Source of the DNA: TC-15 sp034437275
Lineage (GTDB): Bacteria; Chloroflexota; Anaerolineae; Aggregatilineales; Aggregatilineaceae
Direction of reading: 5' to 3'
Length of the DNA stretch: 31,749 bases
Assembly: GCA_034437275.1 (NCBI GenBank)
Contig: DAOTUD010000090.1
Span: forward strand, 1 to 31,749
Shown: one piece after another, positions 8,886 through 16,453 of the stretch
Layout of the letters: the number at the start of each line of letters is the position of its first letter
How positions within the stretch are numbered: the stretch's first letter is position 1
Translations under genes and position numbers: made by a program
The notes under the pieces: model-generated
The model's database searches: none
The model's input: the letters and a program-made list of their open reading frames with translations, nothing else
What the model was told of the DNA's origin: nothing

Positions 8886-9878
8886 TTACAGTTCGACACG
8901 TCCTCCCTGGCGTGCCGCCTGGTAGATGGCATCGATCACGCGCATATTCTGGACGGCATCCACCGGCGGGAACAGCAGTTCGCGGTCATCCCGCACCGCC
9001 TGGCTGAACTCCTCGACCATCATGGTGTAGGAATTCGCACGCTCCAGGCCGACGCGCTGCTCGATCTCGCGGTCGGTGCCGCGCCGCAAAATCTCGTGAT
9101 CGCGGTCGCCTAAGGGGTTATACGCATAGTTGACCTCGAATGATCCCTGCGTGCCGACGACTTCGTAGTAGCGGCGCACCGGCAGCGTGAACGCGCAGTT
9201 GATATGCGCCAGCACCCCGCCGGGATACTCCAGCGTGGCGACCAGCAGATCGTCGACCCCGGACGCGCTCCAGTGGGCCTGGGCGGTCACGGCCAGCGGC
9301 TCCGCGCCGGTGATGTAGCGCGTGAAGGCGACCGGGTAGCAGCCGACGTCGTACAGCGCGCCGCCGCCCAGTTCCGGCACCCAGCGGATATCGTCCTGGC
9401 GCTCCAGCGGGAAGCTGAACCCGGCGTCGATCAGCTTCATCTCGCCGATGCGCCCGGCGTGCACCAGTTGGTGGATGCGCTCGGCCTGCGGGTGATAGCG
9501 CCACTGGAACGCTTCGGCCAGCTTGACCCCGGCCTGCTCGACAGCGGCGACGATCTCCTCGGCCTCCGCCGCGTTGAGTGCGATCGGCTTTTCGCACAGG
9601 ATGTGCTTCCCGGCCTGGGCGGCCTTGATGGCCCACTCTTTGTGCAGGCTGTTGGGCAGCGGGATGTACACGATGTCGATCTCGTCGCTGGCCAGCAGCG
9701 CCTCGTAGCTGGTGAAGCTGTGCGCGATGGTGTTGGCGTTGGCGTACTCGCGCGCCCGGTCGCCGTTGCGGCTGGCGACGGCGTAGGCTTCGGCGGATTT
9801 GACCTCGCGGATGGCCGGGATCACCAGCTTGGCCGCGTGGCGCGATGTGCTCAAAATACCCCAGTTTACAGTTGCCAT
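8886..9878 (-). CDS. Gfo/Idh/MocA-family NAD(P)-dependent oxidoreductase
   Basis: The 330-residue protein opens with a Rossmann fold (TVNWGILSTSRHAAKLVIPA). The usual GxGxxG is relaxed to G-I-L-S-T-S, as in several members of this family. It continues with the signature IPLPNSLHKEWAIKA and the family hallmark CEKPIALN (E96-K97-P98). The C-terminal domain includes LGGGALYDVGCYPV, which carries the Asp and His/Tyr region of the substrate pocket. Members oxidise or reduce sugars, inositols or similar hydroxy compounds with NAD(P). The substrate cannot be deduced. It lies upstream of the WD40 lipoprotein on the same strand and may share a transcript, but a functional link is not evident. Confidence 0.92.
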   Translation of the reverse strand: MATVNWGILSTSRHAAKLVIPAIREVKSAEAYAVASRNGDRAREYANANTIAHSFTSYEALLASDEIDIVYIPLPNSLHKEWAIKAAQAGKHILCEKPIALNAAEAEEIVAAVEQAGVKLAEAFQWRYHPQAERIHQLVHAGRIGEMKLIDAGFSFPLERQDDIRWVPELGGGALYDVGCYPVAFTRYITGAEPLAVTAQAHWSASGVDDLLVATLEYPGGVLAHINCAFTLPVRRYYEVVGTQGSFEVNYAYNPLGDRDHEILRRGTDREIEQRVGLERANSYTMMVEEFSQAVRDDRELLFPPVDAVQNMRVIDAIYQAARQGGRVEL

Positions 9879-9952
9879 ATTCTCGTTTCTCCTTCACAGC
9901 TAGTGCTGTATTCATTCGCTACGTGACAGCAAGGCACGCGATAGCATTTAGA

Positions 9953-9995
9953 CAGGTTGATCCAGGGCTGCACGCTGGCCCGTGCCCCAGGATGG
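9953..9995. repeat. Short intergenic repeat, copy A (partner at 14351-14393)
   Basis: A segment of about 43 bases beginning CAGGTTGATCCAGGGCTG matches 14351-14393 at most positions, with one indel and several substitutions. Both copies lie in non-coding DNA close to WD40 genes and next to hairpins of the CCCTCA...TGAGGG type. It looks like a small dispersed intergenic element. Confidence 0.6.
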
Positions 9996-10006
9996 TCAGC
10001 CGATAA

Positions 10007-10105
10007 CTGCCCCTCACCCCCGGCCCCTCTCCCACCGAGTGGGCGAGGGGAGTCACGGCGCGTGCTTTTTCCCCGCGCCCATTGGATGGGAGAGGAGACA
10101 CCGCC
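10007..10105. repeat. Palindromic CCCCTCACCC-type intergenic element
   Basis: This stretch contains a hairpin whose arms CCCCTCTCCCAC (10024-10035) and GTGGGCGAGGGG (10039-10050) pair with one mismatch and a three-base loop. It then carries CGCGCCCATTGGATGGG, closely related to CGCGCCCATCCAATGGG at about 20157-20173. Together with 20133-20188 it represents a dispersed, structured intergenic repeat family. It lies between the oxidoreductase start and the WD40/SH3b gene stop and could also help terminate transcription from the right. Confidence 0.6.
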
Positions 10106-10127
10106 CGCCGGGCAGAGGGATGAGAGC

Positions 10128-11729
10128 CTACTCTGGCTCGATGCGGGGCAGTTGCATACAGGCGTTGAGGTCGGACTCGTCGACCACGCCCGCCCACACC
10201 CAACTGCCATCAGCCAGCCGCCACCAGGTCTGCTGGTCGGTGTCCAGCGCCCAGCCCTGCACGGCGGCGACGTCGCCCGGGTTCAGCACGCCGACCTGCC
10301 CGTATTCCAGGCCCGGCCCGACGCGCTTGTTCACCACACCCGTCACCGAGACGGTGCACGCCGTGTCAGCGGGCGGCAGCGTCGGCACGGGGGTAGCTGT
10401 CCCGCCGCCGGTCAGCGTCGGCAGCGCCGTGGACCCCGCCGCCGGACTCGTGCCCGGTGACGCCGGCAGCGTGACCGGCGTGGCGGTCGGCCCGGCAGCC
10501 AGCGACACCACGCTCCACAGCGAGAGCCCGGTCGCCCCGGCCCCGCCCACCGCCAGATAGCGCCCGTCCGCGCTGATGGCGATGCTCTTCACGCTGGCCT
10601 CAAATTGCAGCGCGTGGAGTTCCTGGCCGGACGCCATCGCCCAGAAGCGCACGGTGTCATCCGTGACGCCGCCCTCCGCCGCCGAGGCCAGCAGCGTGGC
10701 GTCTTGCGAATCGAAGGCCAGGCCGCCGACGCTGCCGGTGTGGCCTTCCAGCACATGCACCACATCACCCGTCACGGCATCCCACACGCGGACTGTGCCG
10801 CCCGCCCCCGCCGAGGCCAGCCACGCCCCGTCCGGGCTGAAGGCCAGCGCGTTGACGGTGCCGCTGTGCCCTTCCAGGACCAGCAGTTCCTGGCCGGATT
10901 CGACCTTCCAGACGTGGATCGAGCGATCCGCCCCGCCCGCCGCCAGCACGGTGCCGTCCGAGTTAAAGGCCACACATATAACATACGAGGCGTGGCCCGT
11001 CAACGTTTGCTGGAGTTCGCGCGTGACCGCGTTCCACACGTACACGCGGCCATCGTCGCTGGCCGCCGCCAGCAGCCGCCCGTCCGGGCTGTAAGCGACG
11101 CTGTTTACGGCATCGGTCGGGCCATCCGGCAGCACGATCGGGCGCTCCGTCCCGGCGATCACGTCGGCCACATTCCACAGCCGCACCTGGGCATCCTGCC
11201 CGGCGACCGCCAGCCACTCTCCGTCCGGGCTGTAGGCGACGCTGTTCACCCATTCGCTGTCGATGGTCGTCGCGCCGATCTCGGCCCGCTGCGCCACGTT
11301 CCACACGCGCAGCGTGCCGTCCTGGCTGCCCGACGCCAGCCGCGCCCCGTCCGGGCTGAAGGCCACGCTGCTCACGGTGTTACTGTGGCCGGGCAGCGCC
11401 GCGACGCGCACCAGATCGCGCACTGTGTCCACCGTGATGATACGCATCACCGGGACCGGCGCGGGCGTGGGCGACACGGGCGTGCTGGTCGCCGGGATCG
11501 GGGTGAACGTCGGCGGCTCGGTGGGCGGGCGGGTGACGGTGGCGGTCGCGCCGTAGCCGTAGGGTTTGATCACGTAGGTGTCGCGCGGCCACAGCACCAC
11601 CGCCAGCACCACCAGCAGCACGCACACCGGCACGATGATGAGCGCCAAAATGCCGATCAACCGCCAGTTGATGCTGCGTTCTTCCGGCTCGCCGCGCGTT
11701 GTTTTGCCTTTACGTTTGAACCGCCTCAT
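10128..11729 (-). CDS. Membrane-anchored WD40-repeat protein with C-terminal SH3b domain
   Basis: The 533-residue protein has a short basic cytoplasmic N-terminus, one membrane segment at about 22-47 (LIGILALIIVPVCVLLVVLA) and a Thr/Pro linker at about 62-95 (PPTEPPTFTPIPATSTP). Seven or so WD40 blades follow, with classic GHxxxVxxVAFSPDGxxLASGSxDGTLRVW motifs. The last about 75 residues form a bacterial SH3-like domain (VVNKRVGPGLEYGQVGVLNPGD, ending WWRLADGSWVW), a type often found in cell-wall-associated proteins. The outside location of the propeller follows from the positive-inside rule. A possible TATAAT for this gene is complementary to 11770-11775, with no good -35. It is divergent from the histidine kinase gene, which suggests a functional pairing but does not prove one. 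Confidence 0.9.
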   Translation of the reverse strand: MRRFKRKGKTTRGEPEERSINWRLIGILALIIVPVCVLLVVLAVVLWPRDTYVIKPYGYGATATVTRPPTEPPTFTPIPATSTPVSPTPAPVPVMRIITVDTVRDLVRVAALPGHSNTVSSVAFSPDGARLASGSQDGTLRVWNVAQRAEIGATTIDSEWVNSVAYSPDGEWLAVAGQDAQVRLWNVADVIAGTERPIVLPDGPTDAVNSVAYSPDGRLLAAASDDGRVYVWNAVTRELQQTLTGHASYVICVAFNSDGTVLAAGGADRSIHVWKVESGQELLVLEGHSGTVNALAFSPDGAWLASAGAGGTVRVWDAVTGDVVHVLEGHTGSVGGLAFDSQDATLLASAAEGGVTDDTVRFWAMASGQELHALQFEASVKSIAISADGRYLAVGGAGATGLSLWSVVSLAAGPTATPVTLPASPGTSPAAGSTALPTLTGGGTATPVPTLPPADTACTVSVTGVVNKRVGPGLEYGQVGVLNPGDVAAVQGWALDTDQQTWWRLADGSWVWAGVVDESDLNACMQLPRIEPE

Positions 11730-11896
11730 GCCGTGTCCACCTCACCCCTCTGGTCTGTCATATATGCAGATTATAACGTCTCGTGCGTGCCGTCCGTGAT
11801 GCTAAGCATACGGTAGAATGCGGGAAACACAAAACCGCGCCCGGTTATTCCCGAAGCGGGCACAACGGCTTTCCCCCTCCCCGCACCCGGCACACA

Positions 11897-11925
11897 TTGC
11901 ATCTGGTGGGGGCGGGGCGTATAAT
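11897..11925 (+). promoter_or_regulatory. Promoter of the histidine kinase gene
   Basis: TTGCAT (11897-11902), a 17-base spacer and a perfect TATAAT (11920-11925) form a sigma-70-type promoter. The start codon follows 41 bases later, giving a short leader. The rsmH gene has a near-identical arrangement. Confidence 0.7.
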
Positions 11926-11966
11926 GCGAGGATAGTGCCGTTTAACTAGGACTGGTTAACTGCTGC

Positions 11967-14231
11967 ATGAATCTGGACAAGACTCTGCCCGCCAACATCC
12001 TGAAGCGAACGCAGCCCGCCCGGCGCAGTTTGCGTACCCGCTGGCGGCTGTACATGGTCCTGGGGATGAACCTGCTGATGCTGCTCGTGATCGGCAGTGT
12101 GTCCGCCGTCACCGTCGCCAACCAATACCGCACGCTGTCCCACCTGCACGAAACCAGCGCCGCACAGGTGCGCATCGCCGTACAGCAGCAGTTCGCCACC
12201 GTGCGTCACACCATGCGCGCCGCCGCCCAACGTGACCCGGCGGTTTGGCCCGATCTGGTCGCGGCGGCCCCAGGCCTGACCCAACTGTGCGCCACCACGC
12301 CCGACGATGCCCCGGCGGCGTGCGTCCCCGCCGAGGCGGACCGCGCGGCGGGCGTCCGGCTGGAGGAGGCCGGGCTGATCGCGTGGGTGGACGCGCCGGC
12401 CCTGCTGGCGGATACCCTCGCGGCGGATATCGGCGCGGCGGGCTACAGCTACCTGGTGGCGGAGGATGGCGCGCTGGTCGTGCTGCCCCCGGACCAGGAC
12501 GGGCGCGATCTGCCGGATGTGGCGGCGTATGACGTGTACCAGTCCGCGCAGGCCGGCGATCCACAGTTCACGCTGTACGACGGCATCACCGGCGGGCGCG
12601 TGCTCGGACGCGGCGAGGCGATCGCCGGCACGCCGTTCGTGGTCATCACCGAAGCCCCGCTCAGCGACCTGGCACCGTTCGTGGTGCGGCTGGTCGCGCT
12701 GTGGGTGATGGGGCTGGTGCTGACCGCCGTAGTGGGCGAAATCCTGGTGCATCGCATTCTGCGCACCGTGCTCGGCCCGGTGGATGTGCTGCGCAAAGGA
12801 GCGCGCGCCGTCGGGGGCGGCGATTATACGTACCGCATCCGCATACCGCGCAGCGCCGACCGCGAACTGGCCGAACTGGGGCAGGCCTTCAACACCATGA
12901 TCGTGCGGCTGCAAGAGAGCCAGCAGCAGATCGCCGCGTACACGACCGAGATGGAGACGATTGTCGATCTGCGGGCGCGCGAACTGTCGCGCAAGGCGAT
13001 GCAGCTCGAGGTCGCCGCCGAAGTCTCCAGCAAGATCGCCACCATCCTCGACCCCGACGAGTTGATGAACCAGGTCGTCAAGCTGCTGCGCGAGCGCTTC
13101 CAGGTCTACCGGGCGGCGATCATCGAAGTCGGGCAGGATGGCAGGCTGACACTGGGCACCGAGCAGCATCTCGCCAGCCCGCCGGAACTCACCACGCGCG
13201 ACGCGGAGCACAGTGTCGTGGCGTGGGTGGCGCGTCATGGCGAAATGCTGTACGTGCCGAACGTCACCCAGGACCCGCGCTACCTGCGGTTGGCCGAGTT
13301 CCCAGCCAGCCAGTGCGAACTGGCGATCCCGCTGCAGTTCGGGGGGCGTGTGATCGGGGTGCTCAACCTGGAATCTGAACACCGCGACGCCTTCGCCCGC
13401 GACGATATCGCGGTGCTGGAAAGCCTGGCCAACGAGATCGCGGTTTCGCTGCACAACGCGCACACCTTCGAGGCGCTGGAAGACGCCAACCGCGAGTTGG
13501 CCCAGGCCACGCTCCACGCCAAGCAGGCCAACGTGCTCAAGTCGCGTTTCTTGCTCAACGCCTCGCACAAGCTGCGTACCCCGCTCAACGCGGTGATCGG
13601 CTATTCGGAGACGATCGTCAGCGGCGTTTATGGCGATCTGCCCGAGACGGTGCTGGACCGCCAGCGGCGCATCCTGGAGAACGGTCGCCAGCTCCAGGCG
13701 TTGATCGAGGATATGCTCGACCTGTCGGCCATCGAAAGCGGCCACATGGAGCTGGACCTGACCGCCGTCGAGCTGCCGCCCCTGATGCGCGAGGTGATGA
13801 ACGCCGCCCAGGCGCTGCACCAGACCGGCTACCCGGCGCACGACATCACGCTGCACCTGGAACTGCCGGACACGCTGCCGCCGGTGCGCGCCGACGTCAA
13901 CCGCCTGCGCTATATGCTGATCAACCTGATGAGCAATGCCGTCAAGTTCACCGAGTCCGGCAGCGTGACCATGCACGCCGAAGCCACCGCCGAGGCTGTG
14001 CTGGTCCACGTCGCGGATACCGGCCCCGGCATCCGCGAGGCGGAACTGGCGCACCTGTTCGAGCCGTTCCAGCACCAGCGCGGCAGCACCGCCTCCAGCG
14101 GCAAGGGCACCGGCCTGGGCCTGCCGGTGTCGAAGCTGCTGGCGGAGATGCACGGCGGCGATCTGACGGTCGAGACGCAGTTACACGCCGGCTCGACCTT
14201 CACGCTGCGGCTGCAGCGCGACGATGTGTGA
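11967..14231 (+). CDS. Membrane sensor histidine kinase (HAMP-coiled coil-GAF-HisKA-HATPase) with atypical H-box
   Basis: The 754-residue kinase has two membrane helices (about 28-50 and 234-258) enclosing an extracytoplasmic sensor domain. A HAMP linker (about 258-310), a coiled coil and a GAF domain (about 345-495) follow. The phosphoacceptor region is FLLNASHKLRTPLNAVIGY, with His534. Position 535, immediately after the His, is Lys (codon AAG) where nearly all HisKA kinases have Glu or Asp. The ATPase domain is complete: an N-box (NLMSNAVKFTESG), G1 (VADTGPGI), F (LFEPFQ) and G2 (GKGTGLGLPVSK). No response regulator is adjacent; the only receiver in the window is at 29792-30205. It is the sole gene on its transcript and ends before a hairpin terminator. 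Confidence 0.95.
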   Translation: MNLDKTLPANILKRTQPARRSLRTRWRLYMVLGMNLLMLLVIGSVSAVTVANQYRTLSHLHETSAAQVRIAVQQQFATVRHTMRAAAQRDPAVWPDLVAAAPGLTQLCATTPDDAPAACVPAEADRAAGVRLEEAGLIAWVDAPALLADTLAADIGAAGYSYLVAEDGALVVLPPDQDGRDLPDVAAYDVYQSAQAGDPQFTLYDGITGGRVLGRGEAIAGTPFVVITEAPLSDLAPFVVRLVALWVMGLVLTAVVGEILVHRILRTVLGPVDVLRKGARAVGGGDYTYRIRIPRSADRELAELGQAFNTMIVRLQESQQQIAAYTTEMETIVDLRARELSRKAMQLEVAAEVSSKIATILDPDELMNQVVKLLRERFQVYRAAIIEVGQDGRLTLGTEQHLASPPELTTRDAEHSVVAWVARHGEMLYVPNVTQDPRYLRLAEFPASQCELAIPLQFGGRVIGVLNLESEHRDAFARDDIAVLESLANEIAVSLHNAHTFEALEDANRELAQATLHAKQANVLKSRFLLNASHKLRTPLNAVIGYSETIVSGVYGDLPETVLDRQRRILENGRQLQALIEDMLDLSAIESGHMELDLTAVELPPLMREVMNAAQALHQTGYPAHDITLHLELPDTLPPVRADVNRLRYMLINLMSNAVKFTESGSVTMHAEATAEAVLVHVADTGPGIREAELAHLFEPFQHQRGSTASSGKGTGLGLPVSKLLAEMHGGDLTVETQLHAGSTFTLRLQRDDV

Positions 14232-14285
14232 GCGCGGGGCATCGGCCTGTCTGGTATTAGAGACGTTCTGTTTGTGCGCGTTTTG

Positions 14286-14338
14286 GCCCTCATCCCCAGG
14301 GAGAAGAACCCGGCTCCGCCGGAAGGATGAGGGCTTTT
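14286..14338 (+). terminator. Rho-independent terminator after the histidine kinase gene
   Basis: GCCCTCATCC (14286-14295) pairs perfectly with GGATGAGGGC (14325-14334), followed by TTTT. A small inner CCGG/CCGG stem lies in the loop. It sits in the gap between the kinase gene and the convergent WD40 gene. The outer stem resembles the CCCTCA-type dispersed repeats seen elsewhere. Confidence 0.65.
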
Positions 14339-14350
14339 CAAACGACCACT

Positions 14351-14393
14351 CAGGTTCGATCCAGGGCTGGACGCTGGCCAGTGTCCCCGGACG
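14351..14393. repeat. Short intergenic repeat, copy B (partner at 9953-9995)
   Basis: It begins CAGGTTCGATCCAGGGCTGG and parallels the copy at 9953-9995 over about 43 bases. It lies immediately downstream of the stop codon of the secreted WD40 gene. Confidence 0.6.
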
Positions 14394-14396
14394 GCA

Positions 14397-15812
14397 TCAC
14401 GGCACGCGCCACAGGCGGACGGTGTCGTCGTCCGCGCCGGACGCGATCACGCTCCCATCCGGGCTGAAGGCCACGGCCTGCACCCGGTCGGTGTGCCCCT
14501 CGAACACGGCCAGCGTCTCGGCGCTGTCCAGGTCCCACAAGCGCACGGCCTGGTCGTTGCTGCCGGTCACGACCTGCCCATCCTGTCGCGCCAGCCCGTA
14601 GATCGCCGAGGTGTGGCCCTCCAGCAGAGCGTTATCGGCCAGGGGATCGGCTGTGTCGTCTGGCGTGCCGGTCAGGTCCCAGGCATAGACGTCATTATCG
14701 GCCCCGGCAAACAGCACCGTGTCGCCGTCGCCGCTGAAAGCGGTCGCGTAGAGTGCGTACGTCTCCAGGCGCGTGTCGAGTGGTGCTCCGCTGGCGACGT
14801 CCCACAGCCACAGCGTCTTGTCCGCACCACCGGACACCAACTGTGCCCCATCCGAGCTGAAGCTGACGGTCATCACCCAGTCGGTATGCGCGTCGAAGAT
14901 GCGCTGCAGGGTGCCATCTTCGACATCCCACAGGCGGACGGTGGCGTCCTCTGCGCCGGACGCGAGCAGCGTCCCGTCCGGGGAGAAGGCCAGGGTCCGC
15001 ACGCCGCCGTCGTGCCCTTGCAGCACGCGCACCGTCTCGCCGCTGGCTGCATCCCACAGCCGGATGGTCCGGTCGTTGCTGGCCGAGGCGATCAGGTCCC
15101 CATCCGGGCTGAAGGCCACATCGCTCACGCGGCTGGTGTGCCCCTCCAGCGTGGCGAGCAGGTCACCGCTGGCCGTGTCCCAGATGCGCAGCGTGCCGTC
15201 GCGGCTGGCAGAAACAAGCTGCGCTCCGTCCGGACTGAAGGCCAGTGCGTTGACGTCCCCATCATGCCCGGAGAGCACCGCGATCAGGTTGGACTCGTAC
15301 GTGACCGTGCCGGCGATATCGAGCACGGTGTCCTGGTACTGCGCCAGTTCACCGATGGGCGCGGCGGCCTCCAGCAGCACAAAATCGCCGTTGCCGGCGT
15401 TCAGCGCCAGCAGCAGGCGTTGCGCGGTGGTGGTCGTCACGTCGATGCGCTGCGCGGCCCGGTCGTCGACCTGCACCGGGGTGGCGGCGAGGTAGGACAG
15501 CGCGCCGCTGCCCTGCGCCACCTCGGCCAGCCAGCTATCCATCACCGTGTCGAGCGTGGTATCCAGCGCGTAGCGCCGGAACTGCACGGTCAGCACCATC
15601 TGCCCCTCGGCCAGCACCTCGCTTTCGAGCGCGTCCTGGCTGTTGCCAAGCTGTACGCCCGCATCCGTTTCGACTAATACCCAGTCCTCCGGGTAATCAA
15701 AGGACAGCACACCATCGTCATAGTTTTCGCTCAGCGGCCCCTGAGCCAGCACGGGGAACGTCCCCACCATCAGCGCCAGCAGTACCAGCGCGGTCAATCG
15801 CATTCGCAACAT
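14397..15812 (-). CDS. Secreted WD40-repeat protein with an N-terminal PsbP/DcrB-like domain
   Basis: The 471-residue protein begins with a cleavable signal peptide, LTALVLLALMVGTFPVLAQ. Residues about 25-175 form a small alpha/beta domain (YDDGVLSFDYPEDWVLVE ... AQRIDVTTTTAQRLLL) resembling the PsbP/DcrB/MOG1-type domain often found in exported proteins. The remaining 295 residues are seven well-conserved WD40 blades, with repeats such as GHDGDVNALAFSPDGAQLVS followed by ASRDGTLRIWD. This is enough for one closed propeller. The start is set by AAGGAGG complementary to 15817-15823. A TATAAT complementary to 15842-15847 may be its -10, although no good -35 is visible. The protein is predicted to act outside the membrane; ligand unknown. 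Confidence 0.9.
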   Translation of the reverse strand: MLRMRLTALVLLALMVGTFPVLAQGPLSENYDDGVLSFDYPEDWVLVETDAGVQLGNSQDALESEVLAEGQMVLTVQFRRYALDTTLDTVMDSWLAEVAQGSGALSYLAATPVQVDDRAAQRIDVTTTTAQRLLLALNAGNGDFVLLEAAAPIGELAQYQDTVLDIAGTVTYESNLIAVLSGHDGDVNALAFSPDGAQLVSASRDGTLRIWDTASGDLLATLEGHTSRVSDVAFSPDGDLIASASNDRTIRLWDAASGETVRVLQGHDGGVRTLAFSPDGTLLASGAEDATVRLWDVEDGTLQRIFDAHTDWVMTVSFSSDGAQLVSGGADKTLWLWDVASGAPLDTRLETYALYATAFSGDGDTVLFAGADNDVYAWDLTGTPDDTADPLADNALLEGHTSAIYGLARQDGQVVTGSNDQAVRLWDLDSAETLAVFEGHTDRVQAVAFSPDGSVIASGADDDTVRLWRVP

Positions 15813-15851
15813 ATATCCTCCTTTTTGGCATTTCTGCTCATATTATAACGG

Positions 15852-15880
15852 TTTACGCTGCGCCGATTCCCCCCTATACT
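15852..15880 (+). promoter_or_regulatory. Promoter of the tandem-ACT gene
   Basis: TTTACG (15852-15857) and TATACT (15875-15880) are spaced by 17 bases, 34 bases before the start codon. The region is shared with the divergent WD40 gene. Confidence 0.55.
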
Positions 15881-15914
15881 TAATGTAAGTGCTAGTTACC
15901 TGGGAGAGAACATA

Positions 15915-16298
15915 ATGGCAACCGAATTTACCATCCAACTGCCAGATCGGCCCGGCGCGCTGGCCGATCTGGCCGAGGTCCTGGCCGGGCAGGGGATCAA
16001 CATCATGGCGATCCACGCCACACCCTGCCCCTCGGAGGGCATCGTCCAGTTTATCCCCAACAACATCGACGCCACCGTCGAAGCGCTGCGCAATGCCCAA
16101 TTGGACTATACAGCAAAAGAGGTTTTGCTGGTATCGCTGGCCGACCAGCCGGGGATGCTGGCGCGCCTGGCGCGCGCGCTGGGCAACGCCGGGATCAACA
16201 TCGACGCGCTGTACATCACCTTGCAGGGGCAGGTTGTGCTGGACGTTAGCGACCTGCGCGAGGCGCAAAAGGTCGTGCTGGGGCTGGGGATCAAGTGA
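15915..16298 (+). CDS. Tandem ACT-domain protein
   Basis: The 127-residue protein consists of two ACT domains and little else. The first runs about 4-68 (IQLPDRPGALADLAEVLAGQ, then GINIMAIHA) and the second about 71-125 (VSLADQPGMLARLARALGNA, then GINIDALYI). ACT domains bind small ligands, usually amino acids, and often regulate enzymes. Stand-alone tandem ACT proteins are common and their partners mostly unknown. It is cytoplasmic, with no membrane segment. The start follows GGGAGAGAA. It is monocistronic, flanked by a promoter and a terminator, and no amino-acid pathway gene is adjacent to suggest the ligand. Confidence 0.88.
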   Translation: MATEFTIQLPDRPGALADLAEVLAGQGINIMAIHATPCPSEGIVQFIPNNIDATVEALRNAQLDYTAKEVLLVSLADQPGMLARLARALGNAGINIDALYITLQGQVVLDVSDLREAQKVVLGLGIK

Positions 16299-16321
16299 CG
16301 GGGAGCAACCGGTGGACCGGT

Positions 16322-16357
16322 GGGGAGTGTCGCCCAGCGCGCGCACTCCCCGTTTTT
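16322..16357 (+). terminator. Rho-independent terminator after the ACT gene
   Basis: GGGGAGTG (16322-16329) pairs with CACTCCCC (16344-16351), followed by GTTTTT. An alternative longer pairing uses the CGGGGAG right after the stop codon. Confidence 0.7.
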
Positions 16358-16427
16358 GTTGTGGGGGGGCGGAGGGCGCATGAGGAGGAGCGACCGCCCC
16401 AACTTGCGGGAAAACTTGCCCATCCGT

Positions 16428-16435
16428 GCTAAAAT
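16428..16435 (+). promoter_or_regulatory. Extended -10 element before uvrC
   Basis: TGCTAAAAT has the TG of an extended -10 one base before TAAAAT (16430-16435). The nearest -35-like TTGCGG is 20 bases upstream, so the extended -10 would carry most of the recognition. Confidence 0.4.
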
Positions 16436-16453
16436 GGAGCACGAGAGCATTCG

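Noticed and set aside
11946..14153. 735-codon frame on the minus strand
   Set aside because: Antisense to the histidine kinase gene, whose domains are all recognisable. The opposite frame has no family motif and is His/Gln/Arg-rich.
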